From Nitrosomonas oligotropha (GTDB lineage: Bacteria > Pseudomonadota > Gammaproteobacteria > Burkholderiales > Nitrosomonadaceae), in assembly GCF_009833085.1 (NCBI RefSeq), contig NZ_QRBZ01000027.1, positions 1 through 60,690 of the forward strand: a stretch of DNA of 60,690 nt. The letters are read 5' to 3'. Shown piece after piece: positions 1-10,300 of the stretch (position 1 is its first letter; each line of letters begins with the position of its first letter). The position numbers were made by a program, and so were the translations under genes. The notes under the pieces were generated by a model, which was not told the origin of the DNA, ran no database searches, and worked only from the letters and a program-made list of their open reading frames with translations.

Positions 1-99
1 GGGGGTATGGCGGGCGCACAAATCGGGGAAATAATAGACGACCGGGTGCTGGATAACTACGAGTGCCTGCAATGCGAGTACGTTTTCAGGATCGATTGA
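1..99 (+). CDS. 3' end of an unidentified protein (partial)
   Basis: An open frame enters from the left edge and ends at TGA 97-99. The visible 32 residues finish with ECLQCEYVFRID, a CxxC pair that could be half of a small zinc-binding knuckle. Nothing else can be assigned. It lies 170 bp before the DUF932 gene on the same strand, and small proteins often accompany DUF932 genes on plasmids and phages. The gene start is outside the window. Confidence 0.45.
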   Translation, partial: GGMAGAQIGEIIDDRVLDNYECLQCEYVFRID

Positions 100-269
100 C
101 ACACAATCATCCGGTACACCCAGGTTTTAGCCACTTCTTTGCTTTTCCGCTTTTCTATTTTTCACTTTTATTCCCTTTTTCATCCACGCAAGTACCGTTC
201 TATCGTTTTCTAGTAGCGATGGTCTCGTTACGTGCATTTTTATTACTTACCCATAAGGAAAAACACACA

Positions 270-1277
270 ATGTCACATCTCGTTCAAAATATGGCTTACT
301 CCGGTGAAACACCCTGGCACCAGCTGGGCAACCGTTTACCCGCCAAACAACCGATTGAAATTTGGGCGGAGAAAGCCGGGATGGATTGGAGTATCTGCGA
401 AGCACCAGTGCGCTACATGACGGAACAAATCGGATCATTGGGTTCATTGCGGTCGTTTGACGAACAAAAGGTGCTGTACCGCAGCGACACCAAAGCACCA
501 TTATCGGTAGTCAGTGAACGCTATCAGGTCGTTCAGCCTAAGGCAATCCTGGAGTTTTATCGCGATCTCACCGAAGTATCCGGCTTTGAACTCGAAACCG
601 CCGGTGTTCTCAAGGAAGGCAAGAAATTCTGGGCTTTGGCTAGAACTGGCAAGGAAACCAAGCTCAAAGGCGATGATGCCATCAACGGTTACATTCTGCT
701 TGCCACCTCTTGCGACGGTACACTGGCGACCACCGCAACCCCGACCACGATCCGCTTGGTGTGCAACAACACACTATCCATCGCGCTCAAAGGCGCCAGC
801 AGCGCCATCAAAGTGCCGCACAGCACCAGCTTCGATGCGCAAGCCGTCAAAAAGCAGCTGGGTATCGCCGTATCGCAGTGGGACAGCTTCATGTATCGCA
901 TGAAAACCCTATCGGAGCGCAAAGTCAAAAGCCACGAATCGCTGAATTACTTCCTCAAAGTGCTATGCCAAACCGATGATCACGACAATCAACCCTCCGG
1001 CCTCAAGAATGAACGGGCGTTGAAAACCGTGCAATCGCTGTATGACGGCCACGGCAGAGGCGCGCAACTGGCATCCGCCAACGGCACGGCTTGGGGCTTG
1101 CTCTGTGCAGTCACCGAGTTTGTCGATCACGAAAAAAGAGCCAGAAGTCAGGGACACAGACTCGATAGCGCATGGTTCGGCCAAGGTGCGAACCTGATCA
1201 GCGGAAAAATTACTCGAAGTTCAAGCGACGTTATTTTTGCTTTACCAGATCGAAACAGATCGTTATCTAAAAACTGA
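270..1277 (+). CDS. DUF932 domain protein with altered C-terminus
   Basis: A 335-aa protein resembling the phage/plasmid-related DUF932 (TIGR03299-like) family. Visible hallmarks are the N-terminal SGETPWHQLGN, the central YILLATSCDGT and IRLVCNNTL segments, and the late DSAWFGQGANL. The biochemical role of the family is unknown; members are usually cargo of plasmids, phages and integrative elements. The frame is open upstream to base 63, but the ATG at 270 is preferred because AAGGA lies 10 bases before it and the family homology starts there. After FGQGANL the last 25 or so residues (SGKITRSSSD...) no longer look like the family, and a different frame over the same bases reads as protein-like. 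The 3' end was therefore probably replaced or frameshifted. Confidence 0.8.
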   Translation: MSHLVQNMAYSGETPWHQLGNRLPAKQPIEIWAEKAGMDWSICEAPVRYMTEQIGSLGSLRSFDEQKVLYRSDTKAPLSVVSERYQVVQPKAILEFYRDLTEVSGFELETAGVLKEGKKFWALARTGKETKLKGDDAINGYILLATSCDGTLATTATPTTIRLVCNNTLSIALKGASSAIKVPHSTSFDAQAVKKQLGIAVSQWDSFMYRMKTLSERKVKSHESLNYFLKVLCQTDDHDNQPSGLKNERALKTVQSLYDGHGRGAQLASANGTAWGLLCAVTEFVDHEKRARSQGHRLDSAWFGQGANLISGKITRSSSDVIFALPDRNRSLSKN

Positions 1278-1386
1278 AGCGGTTTATCAAATACCGTACA
1301 TTTTTACGATCAGACCCGAACAAGAAAATTACAGCGCAGTGATTAAGTCACTGGAACAATGTTTGAACAGACACGCAGCGGCATAA
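1198..1386 (+). pseudogene. Possible gene remnant fused to the DUF932 3' end
   Basis: In the frame starting at 1198, just after an in-frame TGA at 1195-1197, the sequence reads as 62 residues ending in TAA 1384-1386. The composition is protein-like, with segments such as LFLLYQIETDRYL and AVIKSLEQCLNRHAAA. There is no start codon or ribosome site of its own. It begins where the overlapping DUF932 protein loses family similarity, so it may be the tail of another gene joined by a deletion. The family is not recognised, and a chance open frame remains possible. Confidence 0.3.
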
Positions 1387-1692
1387 CCGGGCAGCGCGAT
1401 TGTTTTTAAATGGGCCTTGGCTTTTTTATTGGCAATCGTGCCTAGAACAACACAATAACAAAGTTTTTTTCACAAAGTGTGAGGAAGTGTAAAAAAGGAG
1501 GGTGCTTTTCTAAAAACGGGTAAAAAAGCGGGTAAATTTCAATAATTGAAAATAGAAACCATCATGGATACTTGATTACAGAGAATCATATGACTCCCTC
1601 CCTCGAATTGAGCCGTGCCTGCTTCCTTGCAGACGATACTGCCGAGGGCTCGGCACTGGATTCTCCAGTGTATGTCATCATTTCTGCTTTTA
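1387..1692. other. Non-coding stretch with two abutting hairpins
   Basis: No convincing gene is visible between the DUF932 region and arfB. The first part is AT-rich with two copies of CGGGTAAA near 1520-1540. Near the right end lie two perfect 7-bp inverted repeats (1640-1655 and 1654-1670), described separately. Confidence 0.6.
1640..1670. repeat. Two adjoining perfect inverted repeats
   Basis: TGCCGAG-GG-CTCGGCA occupies 1640-1655. It is followed without a gap, sharing CA, by CACTGGA-TTC-TCCAGTG at 1654-1670. Both stems are 7 bp and perfect. There is no T-run on either strand, so an ordinary intrinsic terminator is unlikely, although the position just beyond the arfB stop codon allows an RNA 3'-end role. 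A small structured RNA or a mobile-element scar are alternatives. Confidence 0.6.
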
Positions 1693-2124
1693 TCATTCCT
1701 CGCCAATCTTACCGCGGAACGATTTTCTTTCGCTCTGTACCGATTTACTTTCCAAGCGTTTTATTTGAGAAGCTTTGGTCGGCTTGGTGGGCACCCGGGT
1801 TTTCAGTGCAATCGTGACACTTTTAATCATTTCACGTAAGCGGTTGAGTGCATCTTCGCGGTTCTTGGCTTGGCTGTTAAACCGCTGCGCCTTGATGATA
1901 ATGACACCTTCGCTGCTAATGCGGCTATCCTTTAATTGCAATAGCTTGCTCTTGTAGTGTTCGGGCAGTGATGACGCCTGGATATCGAACCGCAGATGAA
2001 TCGCGGTCGCTACTTTGTTGACATTCTGCCCGCCGGAGCCTTGCGAGCGGACAGCAAGAATCTCGATCTCAGTCAATGGTATTGTGAGATTGTTTGTTAT
2101 TTTCAGGAAGGTTATTTTATGCAC
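1693..2124 (-). CDS. arfB: Peptidyl-tRNA hydrolase ArfB (YaeJ), ribosome rescue
   Basis: A 143-aa class I release-factor-like protein that frees ribosomes stalled on non-stop mRNAs by hydrolysing peptidyl-tRNA. The catalytic GGQ motif is visible in RSQGSGGQNVNK near residue 30, followed by AIHLRFDIQASSLPEHYK as in E. coli ArfB. The C-terminal 30 residues are rich in Lys and Arg (VPTKPTKASQIKRLESK...), which is the tail that enters the empty mRNA channel. The length matches the family. The start codon of the longest frame is GTG at 2124 with no clear Shine-Dalgarno sequence. Transcription would run towards the hairpins at 1640-1670. Confidence 0.93.
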   Translation of the reverse strand: MHKITFLKITNNLTIPLTEIEILAVRSQGSGGQNVNKVATAIHLRFDIQASSLPEHYKSKLLQLKDSRISSEGVIIIKAQRFNSQAKNREDALNRLREMIKSVTIALKTRVPTKPTKASQIKRLESKSVQSERKSFRGKIGEE

Positions 2125-2227
2125 GAAAAAAACAAGGCTCTAGACTAGCAGAGACAATCTGTTAGTCTAGTGCAGATTAAAATATAAAAACAGCCATTTT
2201 GCGATTCTTGCCGTTCGCTTTTCAGAT

Positions 2228-4603
2228 CTAAAAATTCTCATAGCGGTTGATATCAAAAATACCTGCTATATGAGGCTCACGTTCTTTTTGCCAGCCGGTA
2301 ATGTCATGCAGGATTTCCCAGAACTGCGGATGCGTGCGCCGCACCCCCCATGTGTTCACAATATGTTCGAAGTGTTCTTCCTTCTTGGCTATGCCTAGCA
2401 GCGATACGAATTCTTCAATATCCGAGGCGGGTACATCAAAAATGAAATTCGGATAGCTGCCGGTAATGCCGGGGTATACGGTCAGACGATCCTTTTCCGG
2501 TTGATACCGCAATTCCTCGCCCAGTATGAATGCAACGTTGCTATGCGCACGATCCCGCAACAATGTGTAGACCGTGCGTTTATCCTGATCATGTTTGACT
2601 CGCACGAACGTCACTTCCGGCAACCGGTTGATGCCAGCCAGATCGGCCGCCGGCCGGGCTGCAATGGCAGACAACGCTTGATCCGCTTTTTGTATCCAGA
2701 GCGGTTGATCCGAACGGACACAGTTCACCGGGCCACAACGATTAATCGGATCATCCGCCATCACATTGACGGATTCAAAACGCTGGAGGATCCGTGACAC
2801 AAGTTCCTGCTTCGGATCATCAGTTGTGAAGCGCTCCGCCGAAGGCAATACATCGTCGATTTTCTCGTAAAAAATGCCGAATTTCAGTTTGCCTGAATGT
2901 TGATACCAATCGTGCAGAATATCCGTGCGTTGACCATCCGGGATCAAGCGCAAAAAGTTATGCTCCGAGCTATTGCGTATCAGATCGAAATACAGCCTGG
3001 TCAACAGTTGATGCGCAACATTGCCAAACACGTTGTAATTCACCACCAGAATGTAGTACGTACGTTCAAGTAACGGATAATCCATGAGCCATAGCGTTTG
3101 AGGAATATCTCCGATCAATCCCCTGGTAACCGAAGCGCTATCGTAATGACGAGTGACCGTCAGTAAGGCGTCTTTATTCCGTCCATCGCCATCCCACAAA
3201 TGAGCCAGCGATGCGCCACCGGGGTATTGCAATACATACTGACTGCGGCGTTGCGCCTGGTAATCGTTATGATGGTTGAGATACCGGAACCACTCCTCCC
3301 CCATCGTCAGCAGATCGTCGTTTTGCCCGGGCATCTCCAGTAACGGAACGGCTTGGTGCCGATAAGCGTTATTCGTAATAAAAGGATCGGATTCCGGATT
3401 CTGGAACAAAACCCAGAAACGATCGCGTATCACATCGGTGGCGATCTGACCACGGCATACTGGCCCATGGATGACATTGCGCACATAGTATTCGGCGTCA
3501 TCCAACATGAACCGGTAACGGGCGTAAGCCGGGATGGCCGCAAACGTGGCGAACGGATTCACCCGTTCCGCATAACTGTACCCGGGCAATTCACCCACCG
3601 GCCATTCATGAGCAAAAAATAACTCATTGATACGGCGTTGCTTTGCATGGCTGAGCGGGTAAGGCATACGCCGTTTGTGCAGGATATTGCCAACTATCGG
3701 GCGTATGCGGTAGAAAAACGGCTGCTCGGGATCGTCATTGGGAAATACAGTGGAAATCGGTATGACATCCCTGCCGGGCGGTGTTGAAGAGCGTACTAAC
3801 TCAAAAAAACGCAATTCACCATCTAGATCTGGAAAATACAGCGTTGCCATAAACAGGTGCTCATACAACCAGCGCGCCACCAGTTTGCCGCGATTATCAT
3901 CGCGGTTGAAAAACGCTTCCCATTGTTGAAGTATTTTTTTCTCACCACCGGTAAGCGTAACCGGTTCATCGGTAATTACCGCGCCTTGCTTGACCCATCC
4001 GGCCAATAGCGCGTATTCCTGATCGCTCAGTCCAGTAACCGCAAACGGCATGCCGCCGTATGGATAATCACGTGCATAATCGGAGAATTTCTCACCGGAG
4101 ATACACTGATTCTTGTGGTTAATCCCCAGCTTAATCGAATCCGGTATCTTGCTGTTCGGCGGGAACGGATACTGCTTCGCCAGCGATATCATTCCGGCGA
4201 TCAGAGGCTCAGACTGTGCATCGCCGGATTGAAGAACAGAATGAAATCCGCGCTCACGCCACCCCGAAACAGTCAATTCGTCAATACCCAGCCGGGTGGG
4301 CGGCATGGCCTCAGTACGCACCCCGCCATAAATTGACTCACGAAAGGCGCCACGCAACAGCCCTTCGGCATTCTCCATCTTTAACTGGCACGGCGCATCA
4401 AAACAACCGTGGCATGACAGGCACTTTGATTCGATGATCGGGCGGATTTCTTGGGTATAAGAAACCGGACGCTCAATCGGTACTGGCAGTATTGCAGGGA
4501 TAGGAATCTGGTTATTGCCAGAAATTGCATCTTGATATTTTTGACAAGCAGACAATACAAAAAGCAAAACGATGAGATATATACCTGAATAAACTGTCCG
4601 CAT
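2228..4603 (-). CDS. cti: Fatty acid cis/trans isomerase (Cti), lipoprotein-like
   Basis: A 791-aa periplasmic cytochrome c-type isomerase that converts cis-unsaturated membrane fatty acids to trans forms, stiffening the membrane under solvent or heat stress. The N-terminus has a hydrophobic signal with a lipobox-like LSAC (Cys20). The haem-attachment motif CLSCH is at residues 61-65, followed by GCFDAPCQLKMENAEGLLRG, which is typical of Cti. The length is close to the Pseudomonas enzyme. The ATG at 4603 has only a weak ribosome site. It stands alone between arfB and hicBA, all on the minus strand. Confidence 0.93.
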   Translation of the reverse strand: MRTVYSGIYLIVLLFVLSACQKYQDAISGNNQIPIPAILPVPIERPVSYTQEIRPIIESKCLSCHGCFDAPCQLKMENAEGLLRGAFRESIYGGVRTEAMPPTRLGIDELTVSGWRERGFHSVLQSGDAQSEPLIAGMISLAKQYPFPPNSKIPDSIKLGINHKNQCISGEKFSDYARDYPYGGMPFAVTGLSDQEYALLAGWVKQGAVITDEPVTLTGGEKKILQQWEAFFNRDDNRGKLVARWLYEHLFMATLYFPDLDGELRFFELVRSSTPPGRDVIPISTVFPNDDPEQPFFYRIRPIVGNILHKRRMPYPLSHAKQRRINELFFAHEWPVGELPGYSYAERVNPFATFAAIPAYARYRFMLDDAEYYVRNVIHGPVCRGQIATDVIRDRFWVLFQNPESDPFITNNAYRHQAVPLLEMPGQNDDLLTMGEEWFRYLNHHNDYQAQRRSQYVLQYPGGASLAHLWDGDGRNKDALLTVTRHYDSASVTRGLIGDIPQTLWLMDYPLLERTYYILVVNYNVFGNVAHQLLTRLYFDLIRNSSEHNFLRLIPDGQRTDILHDWYQHSGKLKFGIFYEKIDDVLPSAERFTTDDPKQELVSRILQRFESVNVMADDPINRCGPVNCVRSDQPLWIQKADQALSAIAARPAADLAGINRLPEVTFVRVKHDQDKRTVYTLLRDRAHSNVAFILGEELRYQPEKDRLTVYPGITGSYPNFIFDVPASDIEEFVSLLGIAKKEEHFEHIVNTWGVRRTHPQFWEILHDITGWQKEREPHIAGIFDINRYENF

Positions 4604-4817
4604 GAAAAACCATCACTTAAATAAATTGAAAAGACTCTATCAGATAACGCATGAATTGTTTCATGGTGCAATATAAGCATACATGCTGGACACAATGTGC
4701 ATTGAATTTGTTCCATTCAGCGAGGGTGGTATTGTCACATCGAATGATGTATTGGATTCTGATGCTGTTGTTCCGGAATTTTTGTCCCGGATGGCGCAGG
4801 TTTATCCAGGCTACTTG

Positions 4818-5048
4818 CTACAAAATTTCGAATTCGCTTTTGGCAATTCCTGACTGGCGAATGATGAACTGAAGTGTTCCAATGCGTACCTCGGAATGAT
4901 TAGGAATCAGGTCCGGTAATCGTTGTGTATCCATTTTCTTCTGCATCACAACATGACTGCCGCGCCGCCAGACTTCAATAAAACCATGTTGCGCCAAAAT
5001 AGCACACAGTTGCTGTCCGGATAAAACCCGCAACTTACCCAACGGCAA
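4818..5048 (-). CDS. hicA: HicA-type mRNA interferase toxin
   Basis: A 76-aa toxin of the HicA family (dsRBD-like fold), which cleaves mRNA when not bound by HicB. The family pattern SGQQLCAILAQHGF...RRGSHVVM is visible, with the catalytic His in GSH, followed by IPNHSEVRIGTL...IIRQSGI. The frame begins with TTG at 5048 and overlaps the end of hicB by 14 bases. This suggests coupled translation and a low toxin level relative to antitoxin. Confidence 0.88.
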   Translation of the reverse strand: MPLGKLRVLSGQQLCAILAQHGFIEVWRRGSHVVMQKKMDTQRLPDLIPNHSEVRIGTLQFIIRQSGIAKSEFEIL

Positions 5049-5256
5049 TCTCTAGGCGGGTTATATAAATCTCATCATGCAACCGCTGCTGAATTACTTC
5101 CGCCGATGCGGTTTCGAAAAACAATTCCAGCGCTTCCCTCAGGTTCTCACGCGCTTCTTGAACAGTATCACCTTGACTGGCGATATCGAGCTCCGGACAG
5201 AAAGACACATAGCCACTGCCTTCACGTTCAATGATGGCAGTCATTTGTTTATTCAT
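5035..5256 (-). CDS. hicB: HicB-type antitoxin
   Basis: A 73-aa antitoxin with the HicB partial RNase H-like fold. It contains AIIEREGSGYVSFCPELDIASQGDTVQEARENLREALELFFE, given here in outline only: the YVSFCPELDI strand pair and the acidic helix NLREALELFFE are characteristic. The frame is open to 5301, but ATG 5256 is chosen because TTGGAG sits 8 bases upstream. The antitoxin gene comes first and overlaps hicA. No long C-terminal DNA-binding domain is present, so this is a short HicB. Confidence 0.85.
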   Translation of the reverse strand: MNKQMTAIIEREGSGYVSFCPELDIASQGDTVQEARENLREALELFFETASAEVIQQRLHDEIYITRLEIAVG

Positions 5257-5432
5257 GGGATTCGCTCCAAGATATATGGTTAAAGGGATCTTATTGTGCA
5301 TCGCATGGCAAGTAAATCACATAACCAGATTTTGCGTAACACAAGATTTGATGTATTTGCTTCGTTATTAAGCGCGCTCAAAAATCTCCCGAGCCCCCTC
5401 GTCAAATGACCCTATGTTTCCTTTGCTCATCA

Positions 5433-7313
5433 CTAAATTGCTGAAGAAACAAAATTTTTGGCGCGCCCTAAACTTCTTTTCTGCAATGGAATTAAAGTTG
5501 ATAGATCATTTAAGTTAGTCAACAATTGTTGACATGCCTCCCCTTTAGGCACGGAAAATGCATATTCAGACATCATTTTCCCAATCCATTCTGTCCAATC
5601 TGAGTCATCAGTAATAGCTCCTGACGACATTAGAATAATGTAATAACCTATCTTTGCTTCCAGTGCTGTTGAAAATTTACCGGCTACTTTAACAAGCGCA
5701 TGAGTCACTGCATCAGCAAGAGCTTTGCATCGTTGTACCGTAGCTATCTCTGCCGCACTCTCTAATGTATTAAAGAATTTTTCTTTTTCCTCCTCGTCAT
5801 TTTCAAAGATCAAATTACCGACACTTTTAATAAGATTATCAAAAAGATTATTATCGAAATACTGAAGACGACATACAACTACAAGCTTTTGCCATGCAAT
5901 TCCCGTTGGCTCACGGTCAAGTTCATCAATCATATCTGAGAACAACTCGATCACTAAATCAGAATCAATATTCTCGTCATTTAGCATACTCTCTATACTT
6001 CTTCTGTCCTGTAAAGGGCTAGATCTGCTTGAGAATAGCAGTCTTTCTTTTCCACCCAGGTCTTCAATTGCAGAATCTACAAGATGGCTATTCGGAAATA
6101 CTAACCCACTTTCCTCTAGCGCATTTTTCATAAGCATTAAACGCCCGACAACTATTGCTTTAAAGTTAAACGGTGTCATATCCAATCCTTTCCACATTGA
6201 CTCCTCCCTCATGTCGAGAAAAGCAGCAGAAATTTCTTTCGGCGTTATCAGATCATCCAGCCAGCCAGTGAAATCATCTACGGCCTGCCTTGAATCCATT
6301 TCCAGTGTCTCGATAAGTACATTGGCATGAGCAAATGCAGCTAATCTGCGCCAATATGGAGGATAATGCCACAATTTCTCATCAACACTCATCCGTCTCA
6401 AACCTGCCTTAATAAGAGAAGGCATGATTACCCATTCATACATAATTCCAGATTCTTCCGGATTATTACCCAATAAACGCTCCAATGCTGTGGAGGCAAG
6501 TTCGAGAAACTTCGCATCACTATCATGGTGAAAAAGAGCGAGCTCAATGATGCCAAGTAACACTAATGGTGATCGCGTTTCCATGAGTGCACCCAATGCT
6601 GCGACAAGTTCGGAATCCGGTATATCACTTACCAGTTTTACTGACGACAACTTAAAATCGACATTCAAGGCCAGGGCACACTCTAATCCATCAACTAATG
6701 ACTGATCGATATGTTGCGCTAATTTCGGAAGCAGAATACTCTCAATCCATGTTTCTGCAGTCATTCCCTCAGAAGGAGATCCAATCAAAGCATCGTAATA
6801 GCAAATTGACGATGGAAATAATTCGGTGATATTAATTTCACGCCCACTGCACCAGTGTTTTTTCAATGTAGTCTTAAAGCGCCCAGGAGTTTCACCAATA
6901 TCTGATATCATTCGAAAGAGTTCATTCTCACTCAATGGTCTATCTGCAAGAATTTTCTGCCAGTAATTTGCGGATGGTAGCGAAGGCCAACACTGATTTA
7001 TGACATTATTGAGAGTTTCAAGACGAATATCCTGATCTGGATACAAAAAAGCCAAATCACGGCATAGTTGACCATCATCATTATCAGCACTGGCGATACG
7101 AATACCCTCTGGAGAGTGTATCAAAAAGAAATTTTTACCATCTGTTGCAACAATGCTTACTCGTTCACCCGGTTCCTGAATCGCTTCTAAGGCGGTCAGA
7201 ATATCCTCATAATGGAAAGAACCAATTCCTTTATAACTAATGAACCGTGGCTGTACAAATGAAAAAAATTCCTCATCCTCTTGAAGTTTTAGAACTATCG
7301 TCTTCGGTAGCAT
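5433..7313 (-). CDS. Unknown helical partner of the PNP-PIN protein
   Basis: A protein of about 626 aa with no recognised family. The N-terminal 120 residues look alpha/beta (KTIVLKLQEDEEFFSF, ERVSIVATDGKNFFLIHS), and the remainder is mostly helical and acidic without membrane segments or a signal peptide. The frame is open up to 7403. ATG 7313 is preferred because the sequence from MLPKTIVLKL onward looks like a natural start, but ATGs at 7325, 7352 and 7364 are possible. Even the shortest choice overlaps the 3' end of the 1584-aa gene upstream by 41 bases, so the two are likely co-transcribed and co-translated. Base composition is more AT-rich than in the flanking pur genes, suggesting transfer as a unit. 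A role as regulator, adaptor or sensor of the upstream protein is inference from position only. Confidence 0.75.
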   Translation of the reverse strand: MLPKTIVLKLQEDEEFFSFVQPRFISYKGIGSFHYEDILTALEAIQEPGERVSIVATDGKNFFLIHSPEGIRIASADNDDGQLCRDLAFLYPDQDIRLETLNNVINQCWPSLPSANYWQKILADRPLSENELFRMISDIGETPGRFKTTLKKHWCSGREINITELFPSSICYYDALIGSPSEGMTAETWIESILLPKLAQHIDQSLVDGLECALALNVDFKLSSVKLVSDIPDSELVAALGALMETRSPLVLLGIIELALFHHDSDAKFLELASTALERLLGNNPEESGIMYEWVIMPSLIKAGLRRMSVDEKLWHYPPYWRRLAAFAHANVLIETLEMDSRQAVDDFTGWLDDLITPKEISAAFLDMREESMWKGLDMTPFNFKAIVVGRLMLMKNALEESGLVFPNSHLVDSAIEDLGGKERLLFSSRSSPLQDRRSIESMLNDENIDSDLVIELFSDMIDELDREPTGIAWQKLVVVCRLQYFDNNLFDNLIKSVGNLIFENDEEEKEKFFNTLESAAEIATVQRCKALADAVTHALVKVAGKFSTALEAKIGYYIILMSSGAITDDSDWTEWIGKMMSEYAFSVPKGEACQQLLTNLNDLSTLIPLQKRSLGRAKNFVSSAI

Positions 7314-10300
7314 CTTGATCAACATCTTCGCTGCCAAGCTCTCCAGTTTCATTCGCTGCTTCATTTGCAATCTCCTTTGCACACGCCATCGCCCATGCAG
7401 CAATTTCTTCCGTTACCTTATCAATCAAATTCGAACATGCCGGAATATAAGGAGCAATGATTTTATTTTCCAGCCACTCCGCATAGCTCACCTTAAGTCC
7501 ATCCGGAACTTCCAATGGCATCACAGTCGCCATCATTCTAGCTAGGGCTATATCTTCCATCCGTTCTTTCCCGTCTGGAGCAAAGCGCAATGCCAGCTCA
7601 ATATCGGGAATAATATGATCGACCACCCAATTAGCTCTCGCAGTAATATCGGTCACAGTTGACTTTTCATCTTTCCATAAATTTCTAAGGATCTTCTGAC
7701 CAATTTGCCATAGCTCGTCTAAGTATTCCAAGTCCGATGCAGCGCATAGAAAATCTGAGGCATGAAGCCTTGCCAGATATTCCCGCATAACTCGAAGTTT
7801 TGCTGATTCCATGAGAATTCCGGTCTCACTTGCTTTGTTTCTCAATAACTGCTCCAGGAGCTCATTTGCATCCACAGGCAGCGTGGAAAAATTCCATTCC
7901 CTCATCGTATGAATGGCTTCTTCATGCTCAATCTTTGTCACGGCCCCTCGTTCCACCAGCATATCAATAATATCCAGTGAGCAAAGCAAATCAACTTTCC
8001 TGCCAAATCTGTCTTCAAGAATAGGTTTCGAGTTAAGCATACGATCATCTATGCATGCCGCGTCTATTCCACTAACGTCTTCTAGCAAATCAACCAGCGA
8101 TAATGCAGAGATGCCAAAATGTTCTTCGTCAGTGCTTCTTTTTCCCTCACGAAGAAACTTTACTTTGCCTTCAGCCATTTTTCCCCGGATAACCCTGCGA
8201 ATATTCTCCAGTGTCTCGATCATAGTTCCAGAATACCGTTCAGTATCAACCAGAGCTTGCCATTCATCGAGTGCATCTGGATGGATGAATACTTTCCTGT
8301 CCGAATTAATCAGAACTTCCAATAACTCAGTGTTAAAGAAATATTCAGCTGAGACCCTATCGAGGAAAACAGGTGCACTTCGAGCAAGCTTTACTCCTGA
8401 CATCCCACCCGCGCTGACCAATTCAAGATATTCCAATGACGCATCTCGTTTAGTTTCTGTGATAAGTCCTTCATCATAGAGTGCATGAGCTACTACTACC
8501 AGATCGGCTAGGTTTCCAGAAAAATCTCCCAATTGCGCCTCTTCTTCCATGTAGGAGTCCATCCGATAGAGCTTACCCGAATGAATGTATATACCTCCAG
8601 ATTGCTTTGCTGCACTCAATAAAGCAGCTTCTTCCTCGCCCGCTTCATTAGCTAAATCTGAAGGAATACTTGTTTCTTCAAGTATAAAAAGTCCTTTCTT
8701 TTGAAGTTCAAGTAAAGGCTTTGCGGCTTTAATTCTCGAAGGCTGGTGAAATTTAACTTTTTCCTCTTCAAAAAAAAGCATCTCCATAAATCTTGGAGAC
8801 AGCAGTGCTTCATCTAAAGCATCAAACAGGTGCCCAAGAAAGCCTAATTCATTCAGAACAAAAATGGATGTAACATCGAGAGCTAATCGCTTTACTGATG
8901 ACATCTTAATTGAACGCCGGTTTCCTGCTCTGATCGGAATAGGTTGGCGTCTTCGAGCATCCGCTTGTGCTTTATTCTCGCGCGGGATAGCAATCAGCAA
9001 TCTGCTAAGTGGAACATTGAAAATATGAGCTGCCCAATGAATCGGAATACTTCCATTTCTAAATAGTTCATTCTTCTTGCGCCAGCCAATCGCTGAATCT
9101 TGCATAAATTCAACTACCTCCCGGGTCGATAAACTTTTTATAAAGTTATCCTCCTCTCTGGAAGATTGTCTGGCTCTGTTTAATAATGGCATCGCAATAT
9201 CATCCTGCGCTAAAGCCATAGCTACAGAGTGAGCTTGAAGCAACGAACGCGGATTGTTTGGTTCCCGCTCAGTGCACTCTCTAACAAGCTGTAAAGCTCG
9301 CTCTCTCGCACTAAATGCGGTCAATCGCGCAAGATCAAGCAGCAATGCAACAGGAAGTTCATTTCGTCTATTCCATTCTCGATTTAATATCGCTGGAAGT
9401 TTCTCCCATTCACCTGTCCGAACACTTAAATAAATATCCAAACTTAGGTCGTTGATGTTATTTCGTATGTTTAACAGCTGATTGTTGATTTCTTCTGATT
9501 TTTTTAACTCCCCGAGATGAAATAGAGCCCATGCTTGTGCTGACATCAGTTCCGGCTCTTTCTTAACCAGATCGTTACAGCAATCAAGGAAATCAACAAT
9601 ATCTTCATCTTGAGAAATCACACTTCGCAAGCATTTTACATAGCGTAGTGCATTTGCCACATTCCGCTCTCGTTCAAACATCTCTAAAGCATACGGAGTA
9701 AGTTCTGCCAAACGCCGTGCTTTTTCTAGACTTAAGATGAGGTTCGAAAGATCCTCTAACTTCCTAGTTGCTTCGTAGTTATCTTTAGCTTGCTTTGTCG
9801 GATCTTCGCCTCGACAAAGTTGGATCATTAATCGAAATCTTTGAATATCATCGGGATAAAGCTCTGCTTTCTTCGCTTCAAGTACTTCTTCGGCACGCCC
9901 ACATTCACCCGCGTGGACATATGCCTGAATCAGAGTTCCGCCGAGAATCGGAAGAGATTCGACATCTAAAAGCCTGTCCCAATTATCAACAATGAATGAG
10001 GCAAGTTCCTGAAATTTCTCGAGATGCTGTAGCAGTAATACCTTCGCATTGAGATCTATAGGTGTGAGGCCACCGAGTATTTCAGCTCGACCAAGGTATT
10101 TAGTCAGTGCAGACACATCGAAATTGACACCAAATGCATGCGCCAGCGGCATCAACTTCACGGCTGTTTTGCCATCATTCATGTCGTTGCTAAGTGCAAC
10201 AAGTTCTTCTTCCTTATGCGCACGATCTACAATTCTAAGCCAGCGAAGCCAAATCTTTGATCGCTCAAGGAGAGATTCATCACCTGCATTCTTTGCAATT

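Noticed and set aside
4604..4817. Possible small gene between cti and hicA
   Set aside because: Frames here are short or extend antisense into cti, and show no ribosome site or motif.
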